Shown here: one piece after another, positions 52,038 to 63,144 of the stretch
Layout of the letters: each line of letters opens with the position of its first letter
How positions within the stretch are numbered: the stretch's first letter is position 1
Origin: Acidobacteriota bacterium
GTDB lineage: Bacteria; Acidobacteriota; Vicinamibacteria; Vicinamibacterales; UBA8438
NCBI GenBank assembly: GCA_009861545.1
Contig: VXME01000077.1
Location: 1 to 63,144, forward strand
DNA length: 63,144 bases
Direction of reading: 5' to 3'
Made by a program: the position numbers and the translations under genes
Notes under the pieces: generated by a model
Seen by the model: the letters and a program-made list of their open reading frames with translations, nothing else
What the model was told of the DNA's origin: nothing
Databases searched by the model: none

Positions 52038-52892
52038 ATGCGTCTTCGATCGACAGTCCCGGCGGGCGTGGTGCTCGCCTTTCTCTGCAGCACGGCGCCC
52101 GCCGGCGCGCAGCAACGACCGCTCGTGACCGAGGATCCGGAGTCCGTCGGCAGCGGCCTCGTGCTGGTCGAGGCCGGGTTCGACTACCAGAAGGATCAGC
52201 ACTTTCCCGTGTCGGGTTTGACCGGTCACCTGCGCAGCGTCCCCCGGTTCGGCGTCAGCATCGGGGTGAGCTCGATCGCCGAGGTGCAGATCGACAACGT
52301 GTCCTACGACACGCTCAGCATCACCGGCCGGGCGGAGGCGCCGCTCTCCCACCTGCTGCGCGTCAGCGGCGATCGCACGTCGAGCTGGTCCGATACGGTT
52401 GTCGGCGCCAAGACGCGCCTGCTGTCCGAAGGCGGCAGGCGTCCGGGAATCGCGCTCCGATTCGCCACCAAGCTGCCGAACGCGGGCAACGAGGAGGGTA
52501 TCGGGCTCGATACGATGGACTTCTACAACTCGTTGCTGGTCGGCAAGACGATCCGGTCGCTCCGGGTCGTGGGGAACGTCGGGCTCGGGATCCTGAGCGA
52601 CCCGACTCGCGGGGACCGCCAGAACGACGTGCTGACCTACGGGATCTCCTTCGCCCGGGCGTTCGCGGAAGGCGCGGAGATCGTCGGCGAGGTGAACGGC
52701 CGGGCCAATACGCGGCCGGGCACGCCTCCCCCGGGGACCGACAGCTCCGGCTACGTCCGTTTCGGCGCGCGCTTCACGCGCGGCCTGGTCCGGGTGGACG
52801 CGGCGCTGGTGGCCGGCCTGACGGCGCACGACGCGGGACTCGGCGTGACCACGGGGTTGACGTGGGTCTTCCGCGCGCTGGAGCTGCCGTGA
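52038..52892 (+). CDS. Exported outer-membrane beta-barrel-like protein
   Basis: This encodes 284 residues. It has a signal peptide (LAFLCSTAPAGAQQ) and then beta-rich sequence (LVLVEAGFDYQKDQHFPVSG, RFGVSIGVSSIAEVQIDNV, VGNVGLGILSDPTRGD) in the style of transporter-like outer-membrane barrels. It overlaps dapF by 4 bp (GTGA), a surprising coupling of an exported protein with a lysine/murein enzyme. I do not assign a function. Confidence 0.6.
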   Translation: MRLRSTVPAGVVLAFLCSTAPAGAQQRPLVTEDPESVGSGLVLVEAGFDYQKDQHFPVSGLTGHLRSVPRFGVSIGVSSIAEVQIDNVSYDTLSITGRAEAPLSHLLRVSGDRTSSWSDTVVGAKTRLLSEGGRRPGIALRFATKLPNAGNEEGIGLDTMDFYNSLLVGKTIRSLRVVGNVGLGILSDPTRGDRQNDVLTYGISFARAFAEGAEIVGEVNGRANTRPGTPPPGTDSSGYVRFGARFTRGLVRVDAALVAGLTAHDAGLGVTTGLTWVFRALELP

Positions 52893-53743
52893 GCGGACGG
52901 CGGCCCGGTGCGCCGGTCGGATTCGCGAAGGCGCACGCCTACGGCAACGACTTTCTCTTCATCGAGGAGGACGAGGTCGGCGGAGAGGCGCTCGGCGACC
53001 TGGCGCGAGCCATCTGCCGACGGCAGCACGGGGTCGGGGCTGACGGCCTGATCGTCTATCGTCGGGCGCGTGCCGGCGCAACGATGCGGCTCTTCAACGC
53101 CGACGGGAGTCCTGCAGAGGTGTCCGGCAACGGCGTGCGCTGCCTGGGTGCGCTGCTGGTGGAGTCGGCTCCCGGGGAGATGGACGGCGCAACCGCGGAC
53201 TCCATCGAGATCGAGACGGCGGGCGGCCTCAAGACGCTGACGCTGCTGCGCGCGGAGCACCCGCGCTATACGTTCCGCGCCGGGATGGGGCGGCCCCGCG
53301 GGTTGCGCGAGGAAGAGTTGGCCGTGGGCGGCGAGCGCGTGCGCGTCGTCGTGCTGTCGGTCGGCAACCCGCAGTGCGTGGTCCTGTCGCCTTCGATGGA
53401 CGAGGTCGAGAGCCGGTTTCGCCGCCTGGGGCGGCTCCTCGCGATGCACGATCGGTTTCCCGAGGGGACCAACGTGGAGTTCGCGACGGTGGAGCGCCCC
53501 GACCGGATTCGGATCCGCATCTGGGAGCGGGGCGTCGGGCCGACGCTCGCCTCGGGCACCGGGGCGTGCGCGGCGGCGGTGGCGGCGGCCAGCTACGGCG
53601 GCGCGGCCCGGAGCGCGGAGGTCGTGTCGCCGGGCGGTGCGCAGCGCGTCGATTGGACGGAGGAGGAGATCCGGCTCACCGGATGGGCCGACATCGTCGC
53701 ACGCGGGCGGTGGGTCCCGCCGCTTCCGCCAACGGGTGTGTAG
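52889..53743 (+). CDS. dapF: Diaminopimelate epimerase
   Basis: This encodes 284 residues from GTG 52889. FAKAHAYGNDFLF is the N-terminal signature. The two catalytic cysteines are in EVSGNGVRCLGALL and ASGTGACAAAVAAA. MRLFNADGSPAE and SVGNPQCVV fit as well. It converts LL- to meso-diaminopimelate for lysine and peptidoglycan. The start overlaps the stop of the barrel gene. Confidence 0.93.
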   Translation: MSGRRPGAPVGFAKAHAYGNDFLFIEEDEVGGEALGDLARAICRRQHGVGADGLIVYRRARAGATMRLFNADGSPAEVSGNGVRCLGALLVESAPGEMDGATADSIEIETAGGLKTLTLLRAEHPRYTFRAGMGRPRGLREEELAVGGERVRVVVLSVGNPQCVVLSPSMDEVESRFRRLGRLLAMHDRFPEGTNVEFATVERPDRIRIRIWERGVGPTLASGTGACAAAVAAASYGGAARSAEVVSPGGAQRVDWTEEEIRLTGWADIVARGRWVPPLPPTGV

Positions 53744-53787
53744 TACGATCGGACCAATGCGGCACGCGGATTGTATGTGCTTGCCGC

Positions 53788-54459
53788 GTGAGCGTAAGAC
53801 AGCTGGCTCTGCACGATCGGCCGCGCGAGAAGCTGAGGCGTCTGGGCCCGGCCGGGCTCGGCGACAACGAGTTGCTAGCCGCGGTTCTCGGTCACGGATC
53901 CCAGAACGAGAGCGCGCTCGACATCGCGAACCGGGTCCTCTGCCACGCCGGGGGGGTACACGGGTTGACACGCGCGCTCGAGGGGCACCTGCAGGGGGTT
54001 GCCGGCGTCGGACCGGCGATGTCCGCCCGGATCATGGCCGCGATCGAGTTGGGCCGCCGCACCCTCGCGTTGCCCGACGCCCGGACGAGGCTGGGCGGGC
54101 CCCGCGACGTGGCGCGCTACCTGCTGCCGCGGTACGGCGCGCGGTCGGTGGAGCAGTTCGGGGTAGTGCAGCTCGACGCCCGGCAGCGCGTGCTGTTGAC
54201 GGCGTTGCTGTCGGTCGGGACACTGGACGAGACGCTGGCGCATCCGCGCGAGGTGTTCCGGATGGCGACGGCCGGCGGGGCGGCGGCTATCGTGGTGTTT
54301 CACAACCATCCGTCGGGGGATCCCACGCCCAGCGAGGACGACGTGGCCCTGACGGCGCGTCTGGTGGAGGCCGGGGCCATCATGGGCATCGACGTGCTGG
54401 ATCACATGGTGCTGGCCGATGCCTGCTACTACAGCTTCAAGGAGCACGGCCGCCTGTAG
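53788..54459 (+). CDS. radC: RadC family JAB/MPN-domain protein
   Basis: This encodes 223 residues from GTG 53788. An N-terminal helix-hairpin-helix region (GVAGVGPAMSARIMAAIELG) is followed by the RadC/JAMM block FHNHPSGDPTPSEDD (H-x-H-x10-D with an upstream Glu in EQFGVV). RadC proteins are common in bacteria and of unsettled function. Upstream at 53744-53749 lies TACGAT, a possible -10. Confidence 0.85.
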   Translation: MSVRQLALHDRPREKLRRLGPAGLGDNELLAAVLGHGSQNESALDIANRVLCHAGGVHGLTRALEGHLQGVAGVGPAMSARIMAAIELGRRTLALPDARTRLGGPRDVARYLLPRYGARSVEQFGVVQLDARQRVLLTALLSVGTLDETLAHPREVFRMATAGGAAAIVVFHNHPSGDPTPSEDDVALTARLVEAGAIMGIDVLDHMVLADACYYSFKEHGRL

Positions 54460-54515
54460 CCGGCCGGCGCGCGGCGCCGGACGCTGATTGCCGGGGAGAG
54501 CGGCGCCCAGGGGCG

Positions 54516-55868
54516 ATGTCCAGAATCCTCTACCTAGACTGCTTCTCCGGAGCGTCCGGCGACATGATCGCCGGCGCGCTCCTCGACGCGGGTGTGCCGT
54601 TCGACGTGCTGCAGAAGGTTGTCGACTCGCTCGGTCTGGACGGCGTCGGCGTCAGCAGCGCGCGCGTCGACCGGAGCGGAATCGGAGCGGCCAAGTTCCG
54701 TGTGACGGTCGACGGCGAGGCGGCCGACGCCGGCGCGGAGGCTCACGGGCACGACCACGGCCACGACCATGCGCACGGCCACGCCCACGGGCACGGCCAC
54801 GACCACGCGCACGACCGCGACCATGCGCACGGCCACGACCATGCGCACGGCCACGGCCGGCAGCACGCGCACGGGCATGGGGGCCATCACCACCGGGGTC
54901 TGGCGGAGATTACCGGCATCGTCAACCGGTCGTCGCTGTCGCCGGCGGGCAGGGAGCGCGCGGCGCGGCTCTTCCGCCGCCTGGCCGAGGTGGAGGCGGG
55001 CATCCACCAGGTGCCGGTCGAGACGGTGCACCTGCACGAGGTGGGAGCGGTCGATTCCATCGTGGACGTGGTGGCCGCGGTCGAGGCCCTGGAATGGCTC
55101 GCTCCCGACCGCGTCGTCGCGTCGCCCCTCAATGTCGGCTCGGGCACGGTGACGTGCGCGCACGGCGAGCTGCCGGTCCCGGCGCCGGCGACGGCCGAGC
55201 TCCTGCTGGGGGTCCCGACCTATGCGCAGGGGCCGCCGGCCGAGCTGGTCACGCCGACCGGCGCGCTCATCGTGACGGAGTACGCCGACGCCTACGGTCC
55301 GGCGCCGCCGATGCGCGTCGAGCGGATCGGCTACGGCGCGGGCGACCGGAATCCGGCGGGTCGCCCCAACGTGCTGCGCGCGCTCGTGGGGGAGGGAACC
55401 GGGACCGGCGCGTTCGAGCGCGTCGTCGTCCTCGAGTGCCAGATCGACGACATGAATCCCCAGCTCTATGGCGTGCTGATGGATCGGCTGGCCGCCGCCG
55501 GCGCGCTCGATGTCTTCTACGCGCCGATCCAGATGAAGAAGAACCGGCCGGGTACGCTCGTCACCGTGGTGGCGCCGCCGGGACGGCGCGAGGCGCTGTC
55601 GGACGTCCTGTTCCGCGAGTCCACCACCATCGGCCTGCGGGTGACCGAGACGGACCGCGAGCGGCTCGACCGGGAGGCGGTCGCCGTCGAGACGCCGATC
55701 GGTTCCGTTCGCATCAAGGTGGCGCGGCGCGACGGCGCCATCCGCAACGCGTCGCCGGAGTTCGAGGACTGCGCGCGGCTGGCCGCCGAGCGCCGGCTCT
55801 CGATCAAGGAAGTGCAGGCCATCGCCGTCAAGGCCTGGCTCGACGGGAACACGGAAACGGCTCTCTGA
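54516..55868 (+). CDS. larC: Pyridinium-3,5-bisthiocarboxylic acid mononucleotide nickel insertion protein LarC
   Basis: This encodes 450 residues from ATG 54516. The start LYLDCFSGASGDMIAGALLDAG and the blocks VHLHEVGAVDSIVDVVA, PVPAPATAELLLG, LVTPTGALI and QIDDMNPQLYG are characteristic of LarC. Residues 77-126 are an extreme His-rich stretch with 24 histidines in 50 residues. LarC inserts nickel into the pincer cofactor of lactate racemase-type enzymes; no larB, larE or larA gene is seen nearby. The His stretch probably binds or stores nickel. Confidence 0.88.
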   Translation: MSRILYLDCFSGASGDMIAGALLDAGVPFDVLQKVVDSLGLDGVGVSSARVDRSGIGAAKFRVTVDGEAADAGAEAHGHDHGHDHAHGHAHGHGHDHAHDRDHAHGHDHAHGHGRQHAHGHGGHHHRGLAEITGIVNRSSLSPAGRERAARLFRRLAEVEAGIHQVPVETVHLHEVGAVDSIVDVVAAVEALEWLAPDRVVASPLNVGSGTVTCAHGELPVPAPATAELLLGVPTYAQGPPAELVTPTGALIVTEYADAYGPAPPMRVERIGYGAGDRNPAGRPNVLRALVGEGTGTGAFERVVVLECQIDDMNPQLYGVLMDRLAAAGALDVFYAPIQMKKNRPGTLVTVVAPPGRREALSDVLFRESTTIGLRVTETDRERLDREAVAVETPIGSVRIKVARRDGAIRNASPEFEDCARLAAERRLSIKEVQAIAVKAWLDGNTETAL

Positions 55869-55872
55869 CGCG

Positions 55873-57990
55873 ATGGCGAAGTTCTATCTCACCACGGCGA
55901 TCGACTACGTCAACAGCCGCCCGCACCTGGGGACGGCCTACGAGAAGATTGCGGCCGACGTCATCGCCCGCTACCAGCGGCTGTGCGGCGTCGAGACCCG
56001 CTTCATGATGGGCAACGACGAGCACTCGCAGAACGTCTTCCAGCGCGCGCGCGAGCTCGGGGTCGAGCCGCTCGCCTTCTGCGACGGCATGGAGACGGCT
56101 TTCCGCGACGTCTGGGCGCGGCTCGACATCTCGTTCGACGACTTCATCCGCACGACGGAAGCGCGCCACCGGACCAGCGTGACGGCGCTGGTGTCGCGGC
56201 TGGCCGAGGCCGGCGACATCTACGACGGCTACTACGAGGGCTGGTACTGCGTCTCGTGCGAGGCGTTCAAGCCGGAAAAGGACCTCGAGGACGGCAACTG
56301 TCCCGTGCACGGGAAGCCGCCGCAGTGGATCAAGGAGAAGAACCACTTCTTCCGGCTGTCGAAGTACCGGCAGCCGCTGCTGGATCACTACGCGGCGCAT
56401 CCGGAGTTCCTGCAGCCGGAGATCCGCCGCAACGAGATGCTCCGGCTGCTCGAGTCGGGGCTCGACGACATCTCGATGAGCCGCACCGGCCAGGCATGGG
56501 GCATCCCGGTGCCGTCGGATCCCGACAGCGTGATCTACGTCTGGGTCGACGCCCTCATCAACTACATCTCGGGGGTCGGATACGGCGCCGACGAGGCGCT
56601 GTTCGAGACCTGGTGGCCAGCCGACCTGCACGTCGTCGGGAAGGACATCACCCGCTTCCACTGCGTGTTCTGGCCCGCGATGCTGATGAGCGCGGGGCTG
56701 CCGCTGCCGCGCCGGGTGTTCGGCCACGGCTGGGTGCACTGGCAGGGCCAGAAGATGAGCAAGTCGCTGGGGACGGTGGTCGATCCCCTGGAGGCGGCGG
56801 ACCGCCTGGGACCGGACCCGTTGCGGCTGTATCTGACCAAGGAGATCGCGTTCGGCCAGGACGGAGACTTCACGTGGGACCGGTTCGAGGAGCGCTACAA
56901 CGTCGACCTCGCGAACAACTTCGGCAACCTGGTTTCGCGGCTCGCGTCGATGGCCCACCGCTACCGCAAGGGTCGGCTGGTGGCGCCGCCGAGCGCGCCC
57001 GGGCCGCTGGCCGAGGCGGCCTGCGGGGCCGTGACGGCCTACCGCGAGGCGATGGACGCCTTCGCGCTGCATGGCGGCGTGGCCGCGGCGTTTCGGCTCG
57101 TCGACGCCGCCAACGAGTACATCGCGGCGGTCGAGCCGTGGGCGACGGCGCGGGATCCGGCGCGTGCCGCGGAGCTCGACCGGCAGTTGTACGACGTGAG
57201 CGAAGCGGTGCGGATTGCCGCCCTGCTTCTCGCGCCGGTGATGCCCAGCTCGTGCCGCGAGGTGCTGGCGCGGGTCGGGACACCGGTCGGCTTCGAGCCA
57301 AACCTGGACCGCGATGCGGTCTGGACGACGCCGCCGGGCGCCGAGCGGCAGGTCGTGAAGGGCGATCCGCTCTGGCCGCGGCTCGATCCCGCGCGGGCTG
57401 CGTCGAACGTCGAGAAGGATACGCAACGGAAGGACTCGCCGACGAGCGCGGCGGTCGGGCGGAAGGCGCGGGTGGCGGCCGATGCCGGCACCGGACCCCA
57501 ACGGAGGGAGCAGCGGACGATGAACGACAGTGAACGATCGGGCGGGGGCGAAGCGGCTTCTGCCGCGGCCCCGCTTCAGTCGGAGGTCGGCGGCTCGACG
57601 CCGGCCGGCGAGGGCGCCGCGACCGCCGAGGCGGCCGAGGCCCAGGCACCGGAAACGCCGCGCATCTCGATAGACGACTTCGCCAGGGTCGAGCTTCGCG
57701 TCGGGCGCGTCGTGACCGCCGAGGCGGTGCGGAAGTCGAAGAAGCTCGTGCGCCTGGAGGTCGACGACGGCGGCGGCGTGCGGCAGATCGTCGCGGGCAT
57801 CGCGAAGGCCTACGAGCCGGAGACGCTCGTGGGACGGCACGTCGTCTTCGTGGCGAACCTGCAGCCGGCGAAGCTGATGGGGATCGAGTCGAACGGCATG
57901 GTCCTCGCGGCACTCGACGCGGCCGGGCAGCCGGTACTTCTGAAACCGGACGATCCGGAGCGTGCCCCCGCGGGATCGGCGATTCGATGA
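55873..57990 (+). CDS. metG: Methionyl-tRNA synthetase with C-terminal tRNA-binding domain
   Basis: This encodes 705 residues. The HIGH equivalent is RPHLGTAYEK (~17-25) and the KMSKS loop is GQKMSKSLGTV (~292-302). Zinc-region cysteines occur in YCVSCEAFK and NCPVHGKP. An Ala/Glu-rich linker of ~70 residues leads to the EMAP/Arc1p-like OB-fold FARVELRVGRVVTAEAV at about residues 598-705. It charges initiator and elongator tRNA-Met. Only 4 bp separate it from larC, and it overlaps tatD at ATGA. Confidence 0.95.
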   Translation: MAKFYLTTAIDYVNSRPHLGTAYEKIAADVIARYQRLCGVETRFMMGNDEHSQNVFQRARELGVEPLAFCDGMETAFRDVWARLDISFDDFIRTTEARHRTSVTALVSRLAEAGDIYDGYYEGWYCVSCEAFKPEKDLEDGNCPVHGKPPQWIKEKNHFFRLSKYRQPLLDHYAAHPEFLQPEIRRNEMLRLLESGLDDISMSRTGQAWGIPVPSDPDSVIYVWVDALINYISGVGYGADEALFETWWPADLHVVGKDITRFHCVFWPAMLMSAGLPLPRRVFGHGWVHWQGQKMSKSLGTVVDPLEAADRLGPDPLRLYLTKEIAFGQDGDFTWDRFEERYNVDLANNFGNLVSRLASMAHRYRKGRLVAPPSAPGPLAEAACGAVTAYREAMDAFALHGGVAAAFRLVDAANEYIAAVEPWATARDPARAAELDRQLYDVSEAVRIAALLLAPVMPSSCREVLARVGTPVGFEPNLDRDAVWTTPPGAERQVVKGDPLWPRLDPARAASNVEKDTQRKDSPTSAAVGRKARVAADAGTGPQRREQRTMNDSERSGGGEAASAAAPLQSEVGGSTPAGEGAATAEAAEAQAPETPRISIDDFARVELRVGRVVTAEAVRKSKKLVRLEVDDGGGVRQIVAGIAKAYEPETLVGRHVVFVANLQPAKLMGIESNGMVLAALDAAGQPVLLKPDDPERAPAGSAIR

Positions 57991-58784
57991 TCGATTCCCA
58001 CTGCCATCTGGCCGACGAGCAGTTCGCCGCGGACCTCGGTGCGGTGATCGAGCGAGCGCGCACCGCCGGCGTGGACGGCGCCCTCTGCATCCTCGACGCA
58101 CTGAACGACGACGAGGCGCGCCGCGCGGACGGCGTGGCCGCGGCCTGGCCGAATGCCGCTTTCGCAATCGGGGTCCACCCGCACCAGGCGGGGGCGGTCG
58201 AAGACGCCGCCGGCGGTCTCGAGGGGGTTGCGTCGTTCGTGCGGCGGTTGCTGGATGCGCGGGCCGGGGCGTGCGCGGTCGGCGAGATCGGACTCGACTA
58301 CCACTACGACTTCGCGCCGCCGCGGACCCAGATCGACGTCTTTCGCCGTCAGATCGCGCTGGCGCGCGATCTGACGCTGCCGATCGTCGTCCACACGCGA
58401 GAGGCGGACGCCGACACGGTGGACGCCATTCGAGCGGAGGGCGGCGGCGACGTGCAGGGGGTCTTCCACTGTTTCACCGGTGACGCCGCATTCGCGCGCC
58501 GGGCCCTCGATCTCGGCTTTCACGTGTCGTTCTCGGGCATCGTGACATTCCGCAACGCAACGGCGATTCGCGAGGCGGCCGCCATCGTGCCCGCCGAACG
58601 TCTGCTGGCCGAGACCGACGCGCCGTACCTGTCACCGGTCCCGTACCGCGGCCGGCGCAACGAGCCGGCGCGGGTGGCCCAGGTGATCGATACCCTGTCC
58701 GAGGTGCGCGGCGAGGACCGCGCCGACATCGTCGAGGCGACGCGGCGGTCGTACCACGGATTGTTCGGCGCCCCCGCGGACTGA
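57987..58784 (+). CDS. TatD family metal-dependent DNase
   Basis: This encodes 265 residues. MIDSHCHLADEQF is the H-x-H metal block; GEIGLDYHYDF has the conserved glutamate; VVHTREAD, GVFHCFTGD and LAETDAPYLSPVPYRGRRNEP complete the TatD pattern. It follows metG as in many bacteria. It is thought to act as a 3'-5' exonuclease in DNA repair or turnover. Confidence 0.92.
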   Translation: MIDSHCHLADEQFAADLGAVIERARTAGVDGALCILDALNDDEARRADGVAAAWPNAAFAIGVHPHQAGAVEDAAGGLEGVASFVRRLLDARAGACAVGEIGLDYHYDFAPPRTQIDVFRRQIALARDLTLPIVVHTREADADTVDAIRAEGGGDVQGVFHCFTGDAAFARRALDLGFHVSFSGIVTFRNATAIREAAAIVPAERLLAETDAPYLSPVPYRGRRNEPARVAQVIDTLSEVRGEDRADIVEATRRSYHGLFGAPAD

Positions 58785-58876
58785 AGTGCGTGGATTCCCC
58801 ACTCTCGGAACCGGGCATCGCCTGAAGTGCCGGCGCGTTGACGCTCGCGGCGCAACTGTGGTCTGATTCTCGCGGC

Positions 58877-62685
<3,809 letters not shown>

Positions 62686-62856
62686 AAGGACGTTGAAGCG
62701 TACTACGAGCGCTGCCGCGAGGTTGGCTGCGTTGATGCAGGGTGGCGCTTGGGTCGATCGCGCGGCGCTGATGCCGTTGTCGGAGTGAGTCGTGGGGCCG
62801 CATGTGGATGGACCATGGTGTTCGACCATGGTCTATCATGAGTGGCGGAGGCTTGT
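62686..62856 (+). other. Intergenic region before toxin-antitoxin module
   Basis: 171 bp hold the operator-like repeats and promoter of the Phd-VapC pair (62811-62851, listed separately). I see no gene or clear terminator in the first 120 bp after ligA. Confidence 0.4.
62811..62839 (+). promoter_or_regulatory. Operator-like direct repeats and -10 for Phd-VapC
   Basis: GACCATGGT occurs at 62811-62819 and again at 62824-62832, 13 bp apart, each containing the palindrome CCATGG. A -10-like TATCAT follows at 62834-62839. The repeats would occupy the -35 region, the usual position for a Phd-type autorepressor. Confidence 0.55.
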
Positions 62857-63099
62857 GTGGAGCAGCTCGCCATCTCGAAGTTCAAGGCAACCTGTCTGGC
62901 CGTTCTCGACCGCGTGAACCGAACGGGACAGCCGGTCCTGATCACCCGGTTCGGCAAGCCGGTGGCGGAAGTGGTGCCCCCGTCGCCCCCTGAACGTCCG
63001 GAGCAGTGGCTCGGCTGCATGCGCTCCACGCTCCGCATCACCGGAGACATCGTCTCGCCCGCGCTGGACGAAAACGAGTGGGAGGTGCTGCGCTCGTGA
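62857..63099 (+). CDS. Phd/YefM-type antitoxin
   Basis: This encodes 80 residues from GTG 62857, preceded by GGAGG at 62847-62851 (GTG 62842 is also open). The N-terminus EQLAISKFKATCLAVLDRVN and PVLITRFGKPVAEVVP are typical of Phd/YefM DNA-binding antitoxins. It overlaps the toxin start at GTGA. It should repress its own promoter together with the toxin. Confidence 0.82.
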   Translation: MEQLAISKFKATCLAVLDRVNRTGQPVLITRFGKPVAEVVPPSPPERPEQWLGCMRSTLRITGDIVSPALDENEWEVLRS

Positions 63100-63144
63100 A
63101 GCTCCTGCTGGATACGCACATCTGGATCTGGAGCGTTGCCGAGC
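63096..63144 (+). CDS. PIN-domain toxin (VapC family), 5' part only
   Basis: Starting at GTG 63096, the first 16 residues read KLLLDTHIWIWSVAE after the initiator. LLLDTHIWIW is the PIN-domain start with the first catalytic aspartate. It overlaps the antitoxin stop by 4 bp. The rest lies beyond the window. PIN toxins cleave tRNA or rRNA. Confidence 0.8.
   Translation, partial: MKLLLDTHIWIWSVAE

Noticed and set aside
54740-54900. Short repeated GCACGGCCAC-type units that look like a tandem or CRISPR-like repeat
   Set aside because: They encode the alternating histidines of LarC in frame and have no spacers; no CRISPR array or cas gene is present.

Overview
The window is high-GC bacterial DNA with densely packed genes and many 1-16 bp overlaps. 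A CcmF-CcmH fusion, the surrounding cytochrome c maturation genes, and many lipoproteins and beta-barrels indicate a Gram-negative, didermal organism. Gene content and gene style suggest an Acidobacteriota (Vicinamibacteria-like) genome, but that placement is inference only; no rRNA is present.

Layout. (1) 1-5351: the right part of a system I cytochrome c maturation cluster (ccmF-ccmH fusion, two accessory membrane or secreted proteins, ccmA, ccmB, ccmC, a ccmD-like gene, a small membrane protein). (2) 5385-10451: aroK and aroA on the minus strand, then an RsbW-type ATPase, an inositol-monophosphatase-family enzyme, an outer-membrane barrel and a VTT/YqaA membrane protein on the plus strand. 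(3) 10500-47970: a long cell-surface polysaccharide or glycolipid region with glycosyltransferases (GT2, GT4 and several GT-C-like polytopic proteins), two paralogous flippases, a UbiA-family prenyltransferase, a polysaccharide-deacetylase-like protein, two SGNH-type proteins (one AlgX-like), a hexapeptide acyltransferase, a sugar-nucleotide epimerase, a radical SAM enzyme paired with a GlpD-like FAD enzyme, a SAM methyltransferase and a membrane-embedded spermidine-synthase-fold protein. (4) 40807-44561, inside region 3: two head-to-tail, apparently identical 1875 bp units, each with one minus-strand 541-residue gene that matches no transposase class I know. They sit exactly between two convergent genes whose stop codons were once 2 bp apart. 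(5) 48048-62685: mainly housekeeping genes on the plus strand (ttcA, dtd, an HTTM-domain protein, a CPBP protease, a secreted barrel, dapF, radC, larC, metG, tatD, a polyprenyl synthase, ligA). (6) 62811-63144: a Phd-VapC toxin-antitoxin module cut by the window end.

How the genes work together. Region 3 has the parts of a lipid-linked glycan pathway: prenyl-phosphate-linked sugar donors (GT2 at 10500, UbiA at 29958), cytoplasmic GT4/GT2 assembly, flipping by Wzx-like proteins, periplasmic GT-C transfer, and O-acyl or deacetyl decoration. The product cannot be read from the sequence.

Main points for follow-up: the tandem element, which carries a GTTAG pentamer at all three junctions, lacks obvious terminal inverted repeats, and forms a dyad only where two units meet; an oversized LigA with its helix-hairpin-helix region duplicated about 184 residues apart; and a recurrent TANNNT hexamer 6-10 nt before start codons, which suggests that leaderless transcripts are common here.
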